NCBI RefSeq assembly: GCF_000702505.1
Contig: NZ_JNIM01000001.1
Location: forward strand, 4,526,001 to 4,590,000
Direction of reading: 5' to 3'
Length of the DNA stretch: 64,000 bases
Source: Thermogemmatispora carboxidivorans
Lineage (GTDB): Bacteria; Chloroflexota; Ktedonobacteria; Ktedonobacterales; Ktedonobacteraceae
This document shows positions 8,752 to 17,933 of this stretch, in pieces. The position numbers were made by a program, and so were the translations under genes. Below the pieces are notes generated by a model. The model searched no databases. It saw nothing but the letters and a program-made list of their open reading frames with translations, and had not been told where the DNA came from. Each line of letters starts with the position of its first letter. Position 1 is the first letter of the stretch.

Positions 8752-8804
8752 CGCCGCGAAGGTTTCGGCCAGTAGATGGCCTGCGATGAAAGCGAGGGTG
8801 AACC

Positions 8805-9050
8805 TTGAATACGTTGCAAGCCTGGGCCCCGGCTCTCCGGGCGATTCAGATTATTCTGTCTGTAGCTGTTATTCTCTTTATCTTGTTGCAGGCACGCAGC
8901 GCCGGCCTGGGCAGTATCTTCGGCGGGACCAGCGCCGGCTCGGTCTTTAAAACACGCCGCGGGGTGGAGCGTCTGATCTTTAATTTGACTGTCATCTTTG
9001 TGGTGCTCTTTGCTCTGGTCTCAGTGGTGATGATGTTGCTTCCCGCTTAG
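8805..9050 (+). CDS. secG: SecG, preprotein translocase subunit
   Basis: 81 residues with two membrane helices (about 10-28 and 58-78) joined by the conserved Gly-rich loop (SAGLGSIFGGTSAGSVFKTRRG), diagnostic of SecG. It assists the SecYE channel in the cytoplasmic membrane. The start is TTG at 8805 behind GAGGGTG; the nearby ATG at 8786 is out of frame. Length matches the family. It has its own extended -10 promoter and no operon partner. Confidence 0.92.
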   Translation: MNTLQAWAPALRAIQIILSVAVILFILLQARSAGLGSIFGGTSAGSVFKTRRGVERLIFNLTVIFVVLFALVSVVMMLLPA

Positions 9051-9507
9051 ATCGGACCGGTCACCTCGACCTCGGTCACGTAGGGGCGCCTGGGGAGGCC
9101 GCTCTTTCTTTGCATAGGCTCGCTCGATAAGGCTGCTCCGCGCCCCCAGCCAGGCCCGATTATCCCTGGCCCTAGCTCCGCTTCGCCCTGCCCTGCCCTG
9201 CCTACTACTACCGCCAGCTCACAGCCTGGACTATAGCGGCGGCTTTTTGCGCTGTCTTTTGGACCCCCCGGCAGGTCCTTCCCTCCCTCTCGCTTCTCTC
9301 TCCCTCAGCTGCTCCGCGTCCTTCGTCGCTCTCTTGAACGATAAATCAGCATACATGAATTCATAGATGTAGCGCTGTCCAGGATCTTTGAAATCGGCAG
9401 CTATGTGCTGCGCTTCTCCGGTTGGTTGTTTCCGTGTGAGTACATTGACATGTTCCATGAGCGCTTTCTACAATCAGAGCAGGCAAGCAAGGAGCAGGAG
9501 GGCGAGT
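9051..9507. other. intergenic region between secG and the kinase gene
   Basis: About 450 bp with no supported gene. Three tandem CCCTG units lie near 9186-9202. A TTGAAC at 9334-9339 could be a -35 for the kinase, but the -10 is unclear. The frame of the kinase stays open back to 9388, without a ribosome binding site. Confidence 0.4.
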
Positions 9508-10776
9508 ATGATGGAGCAACCGCTGAGTTTTTCGGCTGAGGCGGGCCTGGCCGAGGGGTCTGGCAGTAAGCCTGGAGAGGCGGAGCGGCTCCTGCCGCCA
9601 GAGGCGCCCCGCGAGCTGGGTCATTATCGTCTGGTGCGCCCCTTGGGCCACGGGGGCTTTGCTGAGGTCTATCTGGGTGAGCATCGCTATCTGGGGACCG
9701 CGGTGGCTATCAAGCTCGTGCGGGCTTGTTTGGAGCCAGCGATCCTGCAGCGCTTCTGCGCGGAGGCGCGTCTGGCGGCGCGCCTGGAGCATCCTCACAT
9801 TGTGAGAATCTTCGATTTCGTCCTGCTGGAGGAGCAGGGCCTGGCTTTTTTAGTGATGGAGTATGCTCCTGGTGGGACGCTGCGCCAGCGCCATCCCCGT
9901 GGCAGCCGCTTGCATCCGGCAACGATTCTGCTCTATTTGCAGCAGATCGGGGCAGCGCTGGACTATGCGCACCGTCAGCGCTGCATCCATTGCGATATTA
10001 AGCCCGAGAATATGCTGATTGGGCGCGATGGCTCGCTGCTGTTGAGCGATTTCGGCATTGCGTCCCTGGCTGGCCAGAGCCAGAGGGACTGTCCGCAAGC
10101 CGAGGCCATCGCGGGGACGCTGGCCTATATGGCGCCAGAACAGCTGGCTGGTCAGCCGGAGTTCGCCAGCGATCAGTATGCGCTGGGGGTGGTAGTCTAT
10201 GAGTGGCTGTGCGGGGAGTGCCCTTTCCGTGGCTCGCCTGCTGAGGTGCTGGCCCAGCATGTTCAGGCGCCTCTCCCGTCGTTGCGTCAGCGCGTGCCGA
10301 CCTTGCCACCAGCGCTGGCCGCCGTGGTGGAGCGGGCTCTGGCGAAGCAGCCGGAGGCGCGTTTTGCGACGGTGCTGGAGTTTGTGCAGGCTTATGAGCA
10401 GGCTCTGGGCCAGGCTCTCCGCCCTCGCCTTCGCCCTCGCTCCCCTTCGCGACTCGCCCAAGGCCAGGGCGAGCGCCCGACACGGCGGGCCGTGATGGTG
10501 GGGATGACCAGCCTGGCAGCCAGTGGCTTGCTTGGCGGCGGGTTGACCTGGCTGGCTTTTTCTTCGTCTCAGCTGCATCCCAGCCGCCCGGCGCTGCCCG
10601 ATTGCCCGCTGCCACTGAGCCAACCAACCGGACAGCCGCTCGAGGCGCCAGTCCAGATGACGCCCACGAGACCGGTCCCTCAGAAGCACCAGGGCCAGCG
10701 CCATGCTTCTTCTTCTTTCTTTCCCCAAACGGGACCCTCCGCTGCCTCGCGCTCGTCTGGGCCCGCGCGCCTCTGA
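9508..10776 (+). CDS. membrane Ser/Thr protein kinase, non-RD type
   Basis: 422 residues from the ATG at 9508, after AGGAGGGCG. Kinase domain about 40-300: glycine loop GHGGFAEVY (47-55), catalytic Lys69, HCD at 161-163 in place of HRD (Asp163, Lys165 and Asn168 kept), DFG 181-183, and MAPEQ. One hydrophobic segment (about 332-352) follows, then a ~70-residue Pro/Ser/Gln-rich tail outside. All residues needed for catalysis are present; the missing Arg suggests activation without activation-loop phosphorylation. Unlike its paralogues here, it has no TPR or WD40 sensor and may be a trimmed version. Confidence 0.88.
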   Translation: MMEQPLSFSAEAGLAEGSGSKPGEAERLLPPEAPRELGHYRLVRPLGHGGFAEVYLGEHRYLGTAVAIKLVRACLEPAILQRFCAEARLAARLEHPHIVRIFDFVLLEEQGLAFLVMEYAPGGTLRQRHPRGSRLHPATILLYLQQIGAALDYAHRQRCIHCDIKPENMLIGRDGSLLLSDFGIASLAGQSQRDCPQAEAIAGTLAYMAPEQLAGQPEFASDQYALGVVVYEWLCGECPFRGSPAEVLAQHVQAPLPSLRQRVPTLPPALAAVVERALAKQPEARFATVLEFVQAYEQALGQALRPRLRPRSPSRLAQGQGERPTRRAVMVGMTSLAASGLLGGGLTWLAFSSSQLHPSRPALPDCPLPLSQPTGQPLEAPVQMTPTRPVPQKHQGQRHASSSFFPQTGPSAASRSSGPARL

Positions 10777-11295
10777 ACATCCCGCCAGCCTTGACAGGCC
10801 CACTACGCTTGTGTTACTTTGTACGACCGTGATGGCTACAGCTCTTTGCTTTGCTGACAGCGCTGAGCTGCACACGGCTGCGCTGCGCAGCGACGCTATT
10901 CGCCCAACCCATATCGCGCATGCTCCAGCCGCATAAGCCTGGCGCAGCTTATGCGGCAGAAGAGAGGAGCAGCGCCACCAGTGTAAACCAGACAGGAAGA
11001 AGCAGGACGCTGTTCTGCTGATGGTGGATTTTTGGCCTGCATGCTGGCTTTGAGGGGAGAGAGCGCAGCGCTCTCCGCGCCATTCTGCCTCTCCGTCGTC
11101 TGGCGAACACATCGCTGCAATCGCTGAGTCTCTTCTCCTGTGTCTGCTCTGCTCCTCCGACTGCTCTCCCTTCAGTCTCTCCTCTCGCCTTCTCTGACCG
11201 CTGCGCCAGGCCGCTTCCTTTCAGCGATGCATCCGTTGCGAACCCGATCGCTTGCAAGCGCATGTGACTCTACCATGAAAGGAACGAGCTGGATC
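10777..11295. other. intergenic region with two strong inverted repeats
   Basis: About 520 bp without a supported gene. An 11-bp perfect inverted repeat GCCGCATAAGC / GCTTATGCGGC with an 8-base loop lies at 10928-10957, and a palindrome GAGAGCGC-A-GCGCTCTC at 11059-11075. Neither is followed by a T-run; they may be terminator-like structures for the kinase gene or protein sites. No promoter for the MFS gene is obvious. Confidence 0.5.
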
Positions 11296-12576
11296 ATGGA
11301 GAAGCGGATCGAGGGCGAGGGCGAGGGACAGGAAGCGCTGCCGTCAAGAGCAGTGTCGCGTAGCGCTCGCCTGCGCCTCCTATTGGCCTACGATGGGTAT
11401 AATCTGGCGACGAATGCAACCTTGAGTAGCGCGGTCTGGATGATCTATCTGGCGCGCCACGGCTATAGCCCCCTGGCCATCGGCTTGCTGGAGATGACTC
11501 TGCATGTGACGAAGCTGTGCGCGGAGATTCCCACGGGGATCTACGCCGATTTGCTGGGGCGACGTCGCAGCCTTTTGATCTATTGCGTCCTGTCGGCAGC
11601 AGCGATGCTCGGCCTGGTCTGGCCGCTTGGGCCGTTGGTTGTGCTGAGCTTTGTGCTTTGGGGTCTGGCTTTCGCTTTCCGCGGTGGCGCTGAGGAGGCG
11701 CTGCTTTGGGGCCTGGCGCGGCGCCTGGTCGCGAATGAGGACCAGCAGCAGCGCTACTTTAGTCGTTTGATCAGTCGCATGTATCTGCTGGCGCTCGTTG
11801 CGGAGGCAGCCAGTACAGGTGCCGGGGGACTCCTCGGGCAGGTGCAGGAAGCGCTGCCGTTCCTGGTTCAGGCTGCCCTCGCAGTGCTCGCGATGCTGCC
11901 CCTGCTGGCGCTACCGGAGGAACGTGGCAGCACCCAGCGGCAGCCGCTACGGCACCTGCTGCAGGGATTGCAGGCGGTGCGCGGTGATAGGGTGCTGGTC
12001 GCTCTGCTTGCGCTGGCGGGCCTGGTCGAGGGCTGCGGCCTGACCATTTATTACTATCATCAGCTCTATCTGGTCGGCCTGGGGCTGACGCTGGCCCAGG
12101 TGGGCCTGGTGATCGCTGCCAGCCAGGTGATCAGCTTCGGCTGCACCGCCCTGGCTCCGGCGTTGCTGGCACGGCTGAGACAGAGCCATCTGCTGGTCGG
12201 GCTGCTGGTGGCACTGGCTGGTGGGCTGCTGTTGATGAGTCTGCCACTGGCACCGCTCAGCCTGGCAGGCTTCCTGGTGCTCTTCCAGGGGGCGTATGCT
12301 CTCTGGCAGCCAGTGGTGAGTACCTGGCTCAATGAGCGCAGCCCCGAGGCTCAGCGGGCCACGGTGCTCTCTCTGCAGACGGGCCTCTTTAGTGCGGCAA
12401 TGGTGACCCTCTTCCCGCTCTTCGGTTTGGGAGTAGGAGAAATGAGCTATCGCTCGCTCTATCGCTCGCTCGCGCTTCTGGCCAGCACTGGTTTGCTGTT
12501 GGCCAGCTTGAGAAGCTTGCTCGGGAGGCGTCGGCGAGGGCTTCGCGGGAGCCAACAGCAGAGCGAGCTGCCCTGA
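11296..12576 (+). CDS. MFS transporter
   Basis: 426 residues from the ATG at 11296; AAAGGA lies 12 bases upstream, and an in-frame ATG at 11275 is the alternative. About twelve hydrophobic segments, with the MFS loop IYADLLGRRRSLLIY between helices 2 and 3 and a central basic/polar loop near 190-220. It most resembles drug- or metabolite-exporting major facilitators; the substrate cannot be told. It lies between two kinase genes, each apparently with its own promoter. Confidence 0.85.
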   Translation: MEKRIEGEGEGQEALPSRAVSRSARLRLLLAYDGYNLATNATLSSAVWMIYLARHGYSPLAIGLLEMTLHVTKLCAEIPTGIYADLLGRRRSLLIYCVLSAAAMLGLVWPLGPLVVLSFVLWGLAFAFRGGAEEALLWGLARRLVANEDQQQRYFSRLISRMYLLALVAEAASTGAGGLLGQVQEALPFLVQAALAVLAMLPLLALPEERGSTQRQPLRHLLQGLQAVRGDRVLVALLALAGLVEGCGLTIYYYHQLYLVGLGLTLAQVGLVIAASQVISFGCTALAPALLARLRQSHLLVGLLVALAGGLLLMSLPLAPLSLAGFLVLFQGAYALWQPVVSTWLNERSPEAQRATVLSLQTGLFSAAMVTLFPLFGLGVGEMSYRSLYRSLALLASTGLLLASLRSLLGRRRRGLRGSQQQSELP

Positions 12577-12947
12577 CTGCGGCGGCCAGCGGATCGCCTA
12601 CGCTACGCTCGTAGCACTCGTCTGGCACGCAGGTTCTGACCAGGCGGTAAGCCAGATGGGGCGGCGCTGGCCTGCCGTTTTTTATGCACAACTTACAAAT
12701 TTTTAGCTACTCGTCAGCAGCGATCTTGTACGACATGACGCTACCGACACGTGGCCGCGCTAGAACTGAGCAGCAGACACTTTCAGAGTCTTACGAGTAC
12801 TTGACGAGCTTTCTTCTCTCTCCTACAATAAGTATGCTGGTAGATTGGTAGCCAGAGGCAGATCAGGGCCAGCCTCGCTACGACAGTGTCACACGGGGAA
12901 ATCCGCCCAACCCAGGGCTTGCAAGCACGGGCAAGAGAACAGGCACG
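12577..12947. other. intergenic region between MFS and TPR-kinase genes
   Basis: Contains a weak terminator candidate (GCCAG 12651-12655 / CTGGC 12667-12671, then six T at 12678-12683) and, further right, the promoter listed separately. The middle part is AT-richer than its surroundings. No gene seen. Confidence 0.45.
12801..12829 (+). promoter_or_regulatory. promoter of the TPR-kinase gene
   Basis: TTGACG, 17-bp spacer, TACAAT; near-consensus for a housekeeping sigma factor, about 120 bp before the start. Confidence 0.65.
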
Positions 12948-15011
12948 ATGGTTGATCATTCGGGTAGACAGCTCGATAACTATTTCCTCCTCCGCTTGCT
13001 TGGGCAGGGTAACTACGGCCAGGTCTACCTGGGCGAGCATACCCAGCGCAAGCATCTCGTGGCGGTGAAGGTGCTCCACACCGGCTTGAACTATGAGGCG
13101 CTGCGCCATCTGGTCAATGAGGCCCGCCTCTTCCGCCTGCGACATCCGCATATCGTGGCAGTCCAGGACTTCGGTCTCGAGCAGGCGCTCGGGGTGCCTT
13201 TCATTGTGATGGACTATGCCCCCAATGGGACCCTACGCCAGCGCCATCCCCAGGGAACGCGCGTGCCGCTGGAGCTGGTGCTGCACTACGTGCAGCAGCT
13301 CGCCGATGCTCTGCAGTATGCCCACGATGAAAATGTGATCCACCGCGACCTGAAGCCGGAAAATATGCTGCTGGATCAGGAGGACCGCCTCCTGCTGACC
13401 GACTTCGGGATCTCAGTGATCGTGCAGACGCCCCCAGGCCAGACCCCCCTGGAGCAGCAGAACGCCGGGATCGCCGGCACCCCCCACTATATGGCCCCCG
13501 AGCAGTTTATGGGACGCACCAGCCGCGCCAGCGATCAGTATGCCCTGGCGGTGATCGTCTATGAGTGGCTCTGCGGCGACCCTCCTTTCGATGGGACTTT
13601 CTATGAGCTGTATGCCCAGCACTCTCAGGCCTCTCCCCCTTCTTTGTTGGAGCGCGTGCCCGACCTCTCGCCCGAGATCGAGTATGTGATCATGCGCGCC
13701 CTGTCCAAGGACCCCAAGGGGCGCTTCGCCAGCGTCCACGAGTTCGCTCAGGAGTTGGAGCGCGCCGCCCGCTCGCTGCTGGTGCTCAATTATGTGCCGC
13801 GCATCCAGCCGCGTAGCCGCCAGGAGTGCTTTGATGATGGGGTGGCTTTTTATTTTCAGGGCCGCTATAAGGAGGCGGCTGAGGCTTTCTCTGAGGCTAT
13901 CTCGCTGGACCCCACCTACGCCGACGCTTATGTGAATCGCGGGAGCTGCTATCTGCAGCTTCAGGAGCCTGAGAAGGCCATCGCCGATTTCGATCGCGCT
14001 CTGGAGCTGAATCCTCAGCAGGCTATCGCTTATAACGGGCGCGGCTACGCCCGCTGCGCTCTGGGCGATGATCGCCGCGCGCTCGCCGATTTCGAGCGCG
14101 CCCTGGAGCTTGATCCAACCTACCTGGAAGCCTATTTTAATCGGGGCCGCGCTTATCGCCGCCTCCAGGAGTATGAGAAGGCCATCGCTGACTATAGCCG
14201 CGTGCTGCAGCTCGACCCTTCCCATGTCGATGCCTATAATAATCGCGGCAATGCCTATTGCTGCCTGGGCAATTTCGAGCAGGCCATCGCCGATTTCAGC
14301 CAGGCTCTTCGCCTCAATCCCGAGTATACGCTGGCCTACAATAACCGCGGCAATGCCTACGATGCGCTGGGCGAGCATGCGCTCGCTCTTACCGATCTGA
14401 CACGTGCCATCGAGCTGGACGCTTTTTACGCGAATGCCTATAATAATCGCGGAACAGTATATCGCAATATGCAAGAGTATGACCAGGCTTTGGAGGATTA
14501 TGAGCGCGCTCTGGAGATCCAGCCCGATTATGCTCTGGTGTACTATAACCGCGGCCTGACTCGCTATGAGATGCAGGACTATGAGCAGGCTATCCAGGAT
14601 TTCGAGCGCGCTCTGGAGCTTGATCCCGGCTATGTGGAGGCTTATATCAGGCGCGGCATGGCTTACGATGCTTTGCAGGAATATGAGAAGGCCATTGCGG
14701 ATTTCAATCGGGCGGTGGAGCTGTCCCCCTGTCTGGCACGCACTTACGTTTATCGCGGCCTGGCTTATGCCGGCCTGGGGAACTACCGGCGGGCAATCCT
14801 GGACTACGATCGCGCTCTGGAGTTGCATCCCGACGATGCTGAGAGCTATCGCCATCGGGGTGTGGCCTACTTCCGCCTGGGAGACTACCAGCGGGCAATC
14901 CTGGACTACGATCGCGCCCTGCAATTGGACCCGAGCAATCGGCTGGTGCGGGCGAGCCGCGAGGAGGCGCTCTATCGGCTGCGCCAGGAGCGGCGGCGCG
15001 AGGCCCGCTGA
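12948..15011 (+). CDS. Ser/Thr protein kinase with 11 C-terminal TPRs
   Basis: 687 residues. The N-terminal kinase domain (about 12-280) is intact: GQGNYGQVY (19-27), Lys41, HRDLKPEN (HRD 132-134), DFG 152-154, MAPEQ, and the shared hinge segment YAPNGTLRQRHPQGTR. Eleven 34-residue TPRs follow from about 295 to near the end, most reading AxxDYxRALELDPxxxxAYxNRG, typical of protein-protein scaffolds. There is no membrane helix, so it is cytosolic. The TPR superhelix probably recruits substrates or senses partners. A TPR-only protein and a TPR pseudokinase follow on the same strand, suggesting a shared network. Confidence 0.93.
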   Translation: MVDHSGRQLDNYFLLRLLGQGNYGQVYLGEHTQRKHLVAVKVLHTGLNYEALRHLVNEARLFRLRHPHIVAVQDFGLEQALGVPFIVMDYAPNGTLRQRHPQGTRVPLELVLHYVQQLADALQYAHDENVIHRDLKPENMLLDQEDRLLLTDFGISVIVQTPPGQTPLEQQNAGIAGTPHYMAPEQFMGRTSRASDQYALAVIVYEWLCGDPPFDGTFYELYAQHSQASPPSLLERVPDLSPEIEYVIMRALSKDPKGRFASVHEFAQELERAARSLLVLNYVPRIQPRSRQECFDDGVAFYFQGRYKEAAEAFSEAISLDPTYADAYVNRGSCYLQLQEPEKAIADFDRALELNPQQAIAYNGRGYARCALGDDRRALADFERALELDPTYLEAYFNRGRAYRRLQEYEKAIADYSRVLQLDPSHVDAYNNRGNAYCCLGNFEQAIADFSQALRLNPEYTLAYNNRGNAYDALGEHALALTDLTRAIELDAFYANAYNNRGTVYRNMQEYDQALEDYERALEIQPDYALVYYNRGLTRYEMQDYEQAIQDFERALELDPGYVEAYIRRGMAYDALQEYEKAIADFNRAVELSPCLARTYVYRGLAYAGLGNYRRAILDYDRALELHPDDAESYRHRGVAYFRLGDYQRAILDYDRALQLDPSNRLVRASREEALYRLRQERRREAR

Positions 15012-15130
15012 GCTGGCTCCTCTCATGGCCGGACCGGCACCTGCCAGAGCCGCCAGCGCTCGCCTTCCTCTATCGGCCCGGCGGGACTGATCGCAGACGT
15101 TCTTTCCCCTCTGGATGAACGGAGAGAATT

Positions 15131-15139
15131 TGCTACAAT
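15131..15139 (+). promoter_or_regulatory. extended -10 promoter of the TPR-protein gene
   Basis: TGCTACAAT, identical to the prs extended -10, 52 bp upstream of the start at 15191. Confidence 0.55.
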
Positions 15140-15190
15140 TACCACAATCGGATCGGCAGGTCTTCAGGATCAGGAGTAGCATAGAGGAGT

Positions 15191-17086
15191 ATGACCAGTC
15201 CCTTCGCTGGATTCCATTTCGAAGAGCAGCAACAGCCAGAACACGGAGAAAGGCCAGAGACAGGCACCGGGCAGGTGGAGCCGGCTCCTTCTTCTGCCTC
15301 TCAGCCCGCGTTTTCGATGGCGGAGGCGCCTGCGACGGCGGCCTCCCTGGCTGGGCCGCCCTCAGCCGACGTTCCCCTGCAGGAGAAGGAGCAGTTGGAG
15401 GAAGCGGAGCAGCTGCTGAGGCAGGCCCAGGAGCTCCGCAAAAGCGGCGCTTTGGAGGCGGCACGCTCTACGATAGAGCAAGCGCTGCAGTTGCAGCCAC
15501 AGAGTGCCACACTGCTCAATGAGCGCGGCGAGATTCGCTATGCACAGAGGGATGTCAGCGGCGCCTTCGCCGACTGGCAGGCTGCTCTGGACCTGGAGCC
15601 TACCTGTGTCGATGCGATCAATAACCGCGGAGTCGTCTTTCTGGAGCGGGGCGAGTATGAGCAGGCTCTGGCCGACCTGAATGCCGCCCTCCTGCTCAAG
15701 CCTGATCATGTCGAAGCTCTCTCTAACCGCGGCGTCCTCTTCCTGCGTCGGGAACAGTACGAACAGGCCCTGGCCGACTTCAATGCCGCCCTCCTGCTCA
15801 AGCCTGATCATGTCGAAGCTCTCTCTAACCGCGGCGTCCTCTTCCTACGCCAGGGGCAGTACGAACAGGCCCTGGCCGACTTCAATGCCGCCCTCCTGCT
15901 CAAGCCTGATTATGTCGAAGCTCTCTCTAACCGCGGCGTCCTCTTCCTGCGTCGGGAACAGTATGAGCAGGCTCTGGCCGACTTCAACGCCGCCCTCCTG
16001 CTCAAACCCGACCTGGTCGAGGCCCTCGTCAGTCGCGGCGTCCTCTTCCTGAATCAGAGACAGCATGAGCAGGCCCTGGCCGACTTCAATGCCGCCCTCC
16101 TGCTCAAGCCTGATTATGTCGAAGCTCTCTCTAACCGCGGCGTCCTCTTCCTGCGTCGGGAACAGTATGAGCAGGCTCTGGCCGACTTCAACGAGGCGCT
16201 CCGCTTGCAGCCGACGCACGCCAGGGCACTGGTCCAGCGAGGCTGCGCCTTGAGAGCAATCGCCCCCGAGCAGGCTCTGGCCGACTTCAATGAGGCACTC
16301 CGCTTGCAGCCGACTGCTAACGCTTTCCAGGAGCGCGGCATTCTCTTTTTGAATGAACAGCGCTACAAGGAGGCGGTCGCCGACTTCACTGAGGCCCTGA
16401 ATCTCTCGCCAGCGCCGTCGTCTAGGCTGCTATCCTATCGCGGTTTTGCTCATCTGCGCGCGGGCAATCTGCTCCAGGCTCTGGCTGACTTCAATGCTGC
16501 CCTCCAGCTTAAGCCCGACGAGGCCTCCGCCCTGCATGGGCGCGGGCAGGTCCTGAAGAAGCTAGGAGAGGCCGAGCAGGCATTGAATGACTTCAATGCA
16601 GCCATTGCTCTGCAGCCGGAGAATGCCACTTTCTATGAGAGCCGGGGGACGCTGCTCATGCGGTTCCCCAATCAGGAGCGGCAACAGCAGGCGCTGGCCG
16701 ATTTCACGGAGGCCATACGCCTGCAGCCCAATAAGCCTATTCCCTATGTTGGCCGTGCCGCCCTGCTCTTTGGCGAGCTGCAGTGGGAAGAGGCCCGCCA
16801 GGCAATAGAGGAAGCGATCCGGCTCAATCCGTTCGATCCTCACGCACACCGCCTGGCAAGTCAGATCTACTACTGGCTGGGCCAGCGTCAGGAGGCGATT
16901 GCCAGCCTGTCGCAGGCGATCCGGCTGCAGCCAGGACAGGCGAAAGACTACTGGCGGCGCGCCACTCTCTATCTCCGGCAGGGCCGCTATCGACTGGCCA
17001 TCGCCGATTTTCAGCAGGCTCTTCGCCTGGTACAGGCCGCCGGCTCCTGGAAGCGGAAGCGGAAGCAGAGCAGGCAGGAGCGCTGA
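15191..17086 (+). CDS. TPR protein with recently duplicated repeats
   Basis: 631 residues, start ATG 15191 next to TAGAGGAG. After a ~65-residue disordered Pro/Gln/Ser-rich N-terminus, the rest is about 16 TPRs of the type EQALADFNAALLLKPDxVEALSNRG. There is no kinase domain, signal peptide or membrane helix. Units between about 15640 and 16200 are nearly identical at nucleotide level with a 102-bp period, so the array expanded recently and its number may vary between strains. It probably acts as a scaffold beside the neighbouring TPR kinase and TPR pseudokinase; that partnership is inference from position. Confidence 0.9.
   Translation: MTSPFAGFHFEEQQQPEHGERPETGTGQVEPAPSSASQPAFSMAEAPATAASLAGPPSADVPLQEKEQLEEAEQLLRQAQELRKSGALEAARSTIEQALQLQPQSATLLNERGEIRYAQRDVSGAFADWQAALDLEPTCVDAINNRGVVFLERGEYEQALADLNAALLLKPDHVEALSNRGVLFLRREQYEQALADFNAALLLKPDHVEALSNRGVLFLRQGQYEQALADFNAALLLKPDYVEALSNRGVLFLRREQYEQALADFNAALLLKPDLVEALVSRGVLFLNQRQHEQALADFNAALLLKPDYVEALSNRGVLFLRREQYEQALADFNEALRLQPTHARALVQRGCALRAIAPEQALADFNEALRLQPTANAFQERGILFLNEQRYKEAVADFTEALNLSPAPSSRLLSYRGFAHLRAGNLLQALADFNAALQLKPDEASALHGRGQVLKKLGEAEQALNDFNAAIALQPENATFYESRGTLLMRFPNQERQQQALADFTEAIRLQPNKPIPYVGRAALLFGELQWEEARQAIEEAIRLNPFDPHAHRLASQIYYWLGQRQEAIASLSQAIRLQPGQAKDYWRRATLYLRQGRYRLAIADFQQALRLVQAAGSWKRKRKQSRQER
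15650..16205 (+). repeat. 102-bp tandem repeats encoding TPR units
   Basis: About five to six consecutive 102-bp units share long identical stretches such as GACTTCAATGCCGCCCTCC. Units differ mainly by single bases or in the codons following CTCTTCCT. They are coding, in frame, and lie inside the TPR gene. Confidence 0.85.
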
Positions 17087-17504
17087 CTGTGATCGAGCAG
17101 GATCGATCTTTTGCCGAGGTACCAGTTGCCGTCTACTGCATGGGCATGAGTGGTCAATAGCGCAGTTAGCGCCGTCTCATCGTCTTGTACAACAGCCGTG
17201 AGGCAGAAGATGAGGAGGCTCTTCTACAGGCAGCAAGGCAGCAGGTCCGTGGTTCCGATGAGGAACGCTGTAAGGGCAGGCAGGCACAGAGCCGCTCGCT
17301 CCCGCTCCGCGCTATCAGCACCATCCAGCCAGCGCTCTTCGGTCCGGCGACGGCGACGCCAGGGCCTACCTGCGGCACGGCGTTCTGTCTCGCCCATAGG
17401 ACGATCCGCCGCAGGCCCCGGCCAGCTTCAGCAGGGCGCTCCGTCTCAACGCTCGCCACGCCGTGGCCTCTTCCAGCGGTGGTATGCGCTTTCCTGAGCC
17501 GGGT

Positions 17505-17742
17505 ATAACGGGGAAGGCTCCGCGCGGCTCAAGCCCAACGATCCTGAGACCAAGCGAGCGCTGGTAATGCTGCGCGAGGCTATACGCTGCCAGGCCAGCA
17601 AGCCTGAGCCAGGGACCTCGCGCTCCGGCTCTTCTTGCAGCGACCCAGCTGCTTTCTCTATCCTATCGGCTATACCGAGGATGAGGAGATCTGGCAGGTG
17701 CTGCAGCGGGCTCGGCAGCTTTTGCACCCACAGGGAGACTGA
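17505..17742 (+). pseudogene. decayed or frameshifted ORF remnant
   Basis: One frame reads RLKPNDPETKRALVML followed by REAIRCQASKPE, then a one-base shift near 17602 continues as ARDLALRLFLQ and ends IWQVLQRARQLLHPQGD before a TGA at 17740-17742. Both pieces look like soluble-protein sequence joined at a plausible point, so this may be the 3' end of a gene broken by a frameshift (or a sequencing error). Upstream (17087-17500) no coherent continuation is seen. The parent family is unknown. Confidence 0.3.
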
Positions 17743-17790
17743 GCCTCTCTCTTGCTCTTCTTCTCCGACTTCCTGCTCAGCCGCCAGTAT

Positions 17791-17819
17791 TTGCCCTGAC
17801 CGCGAGGGTGTGCTATGCT
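17791..17819 (+). promoter_or_regulatory. promoter of the pseudokinase-TPR gene
   Basis: TTGCCC, 17-bp spacer, TATGCT preceded by TGC (extended -10). Located about 115 bp before the start codon and after the ORF remnant. Confidence 0.5.
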
Positions 17820-17933
17820 ATCCGCGTTTCTACTATAGCGGTGCAGGCCACTGCCACGCTCACGCCCAACCGGCTCCACATCTACTGATTCTGCGCGCTA
17901 TCTCTGGATAGCAAAGGAAAGGAGACGTTCTTG

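Larger units (their letters stand above)
17087..17933. other. intergenic region between the TPR protein and the TPR pseudokinase
   Basis: About 850 bp. Apart from the ORF remnant at 17505-17742 and a promoter at 17791-17819, there is no convincing gene. Several short open frames overlap on both strands without ribosome binding sites. Confidence 0.5.

Noticed and set aside
13413..15464. 683-residue open frame antisense to the TPR kinase
   Set aside because: It mirrors the 34-residue TPR periodicity of the plus-strand gene and has no ribosome binding site; an open antisense frame is a by-product of the biased codons.
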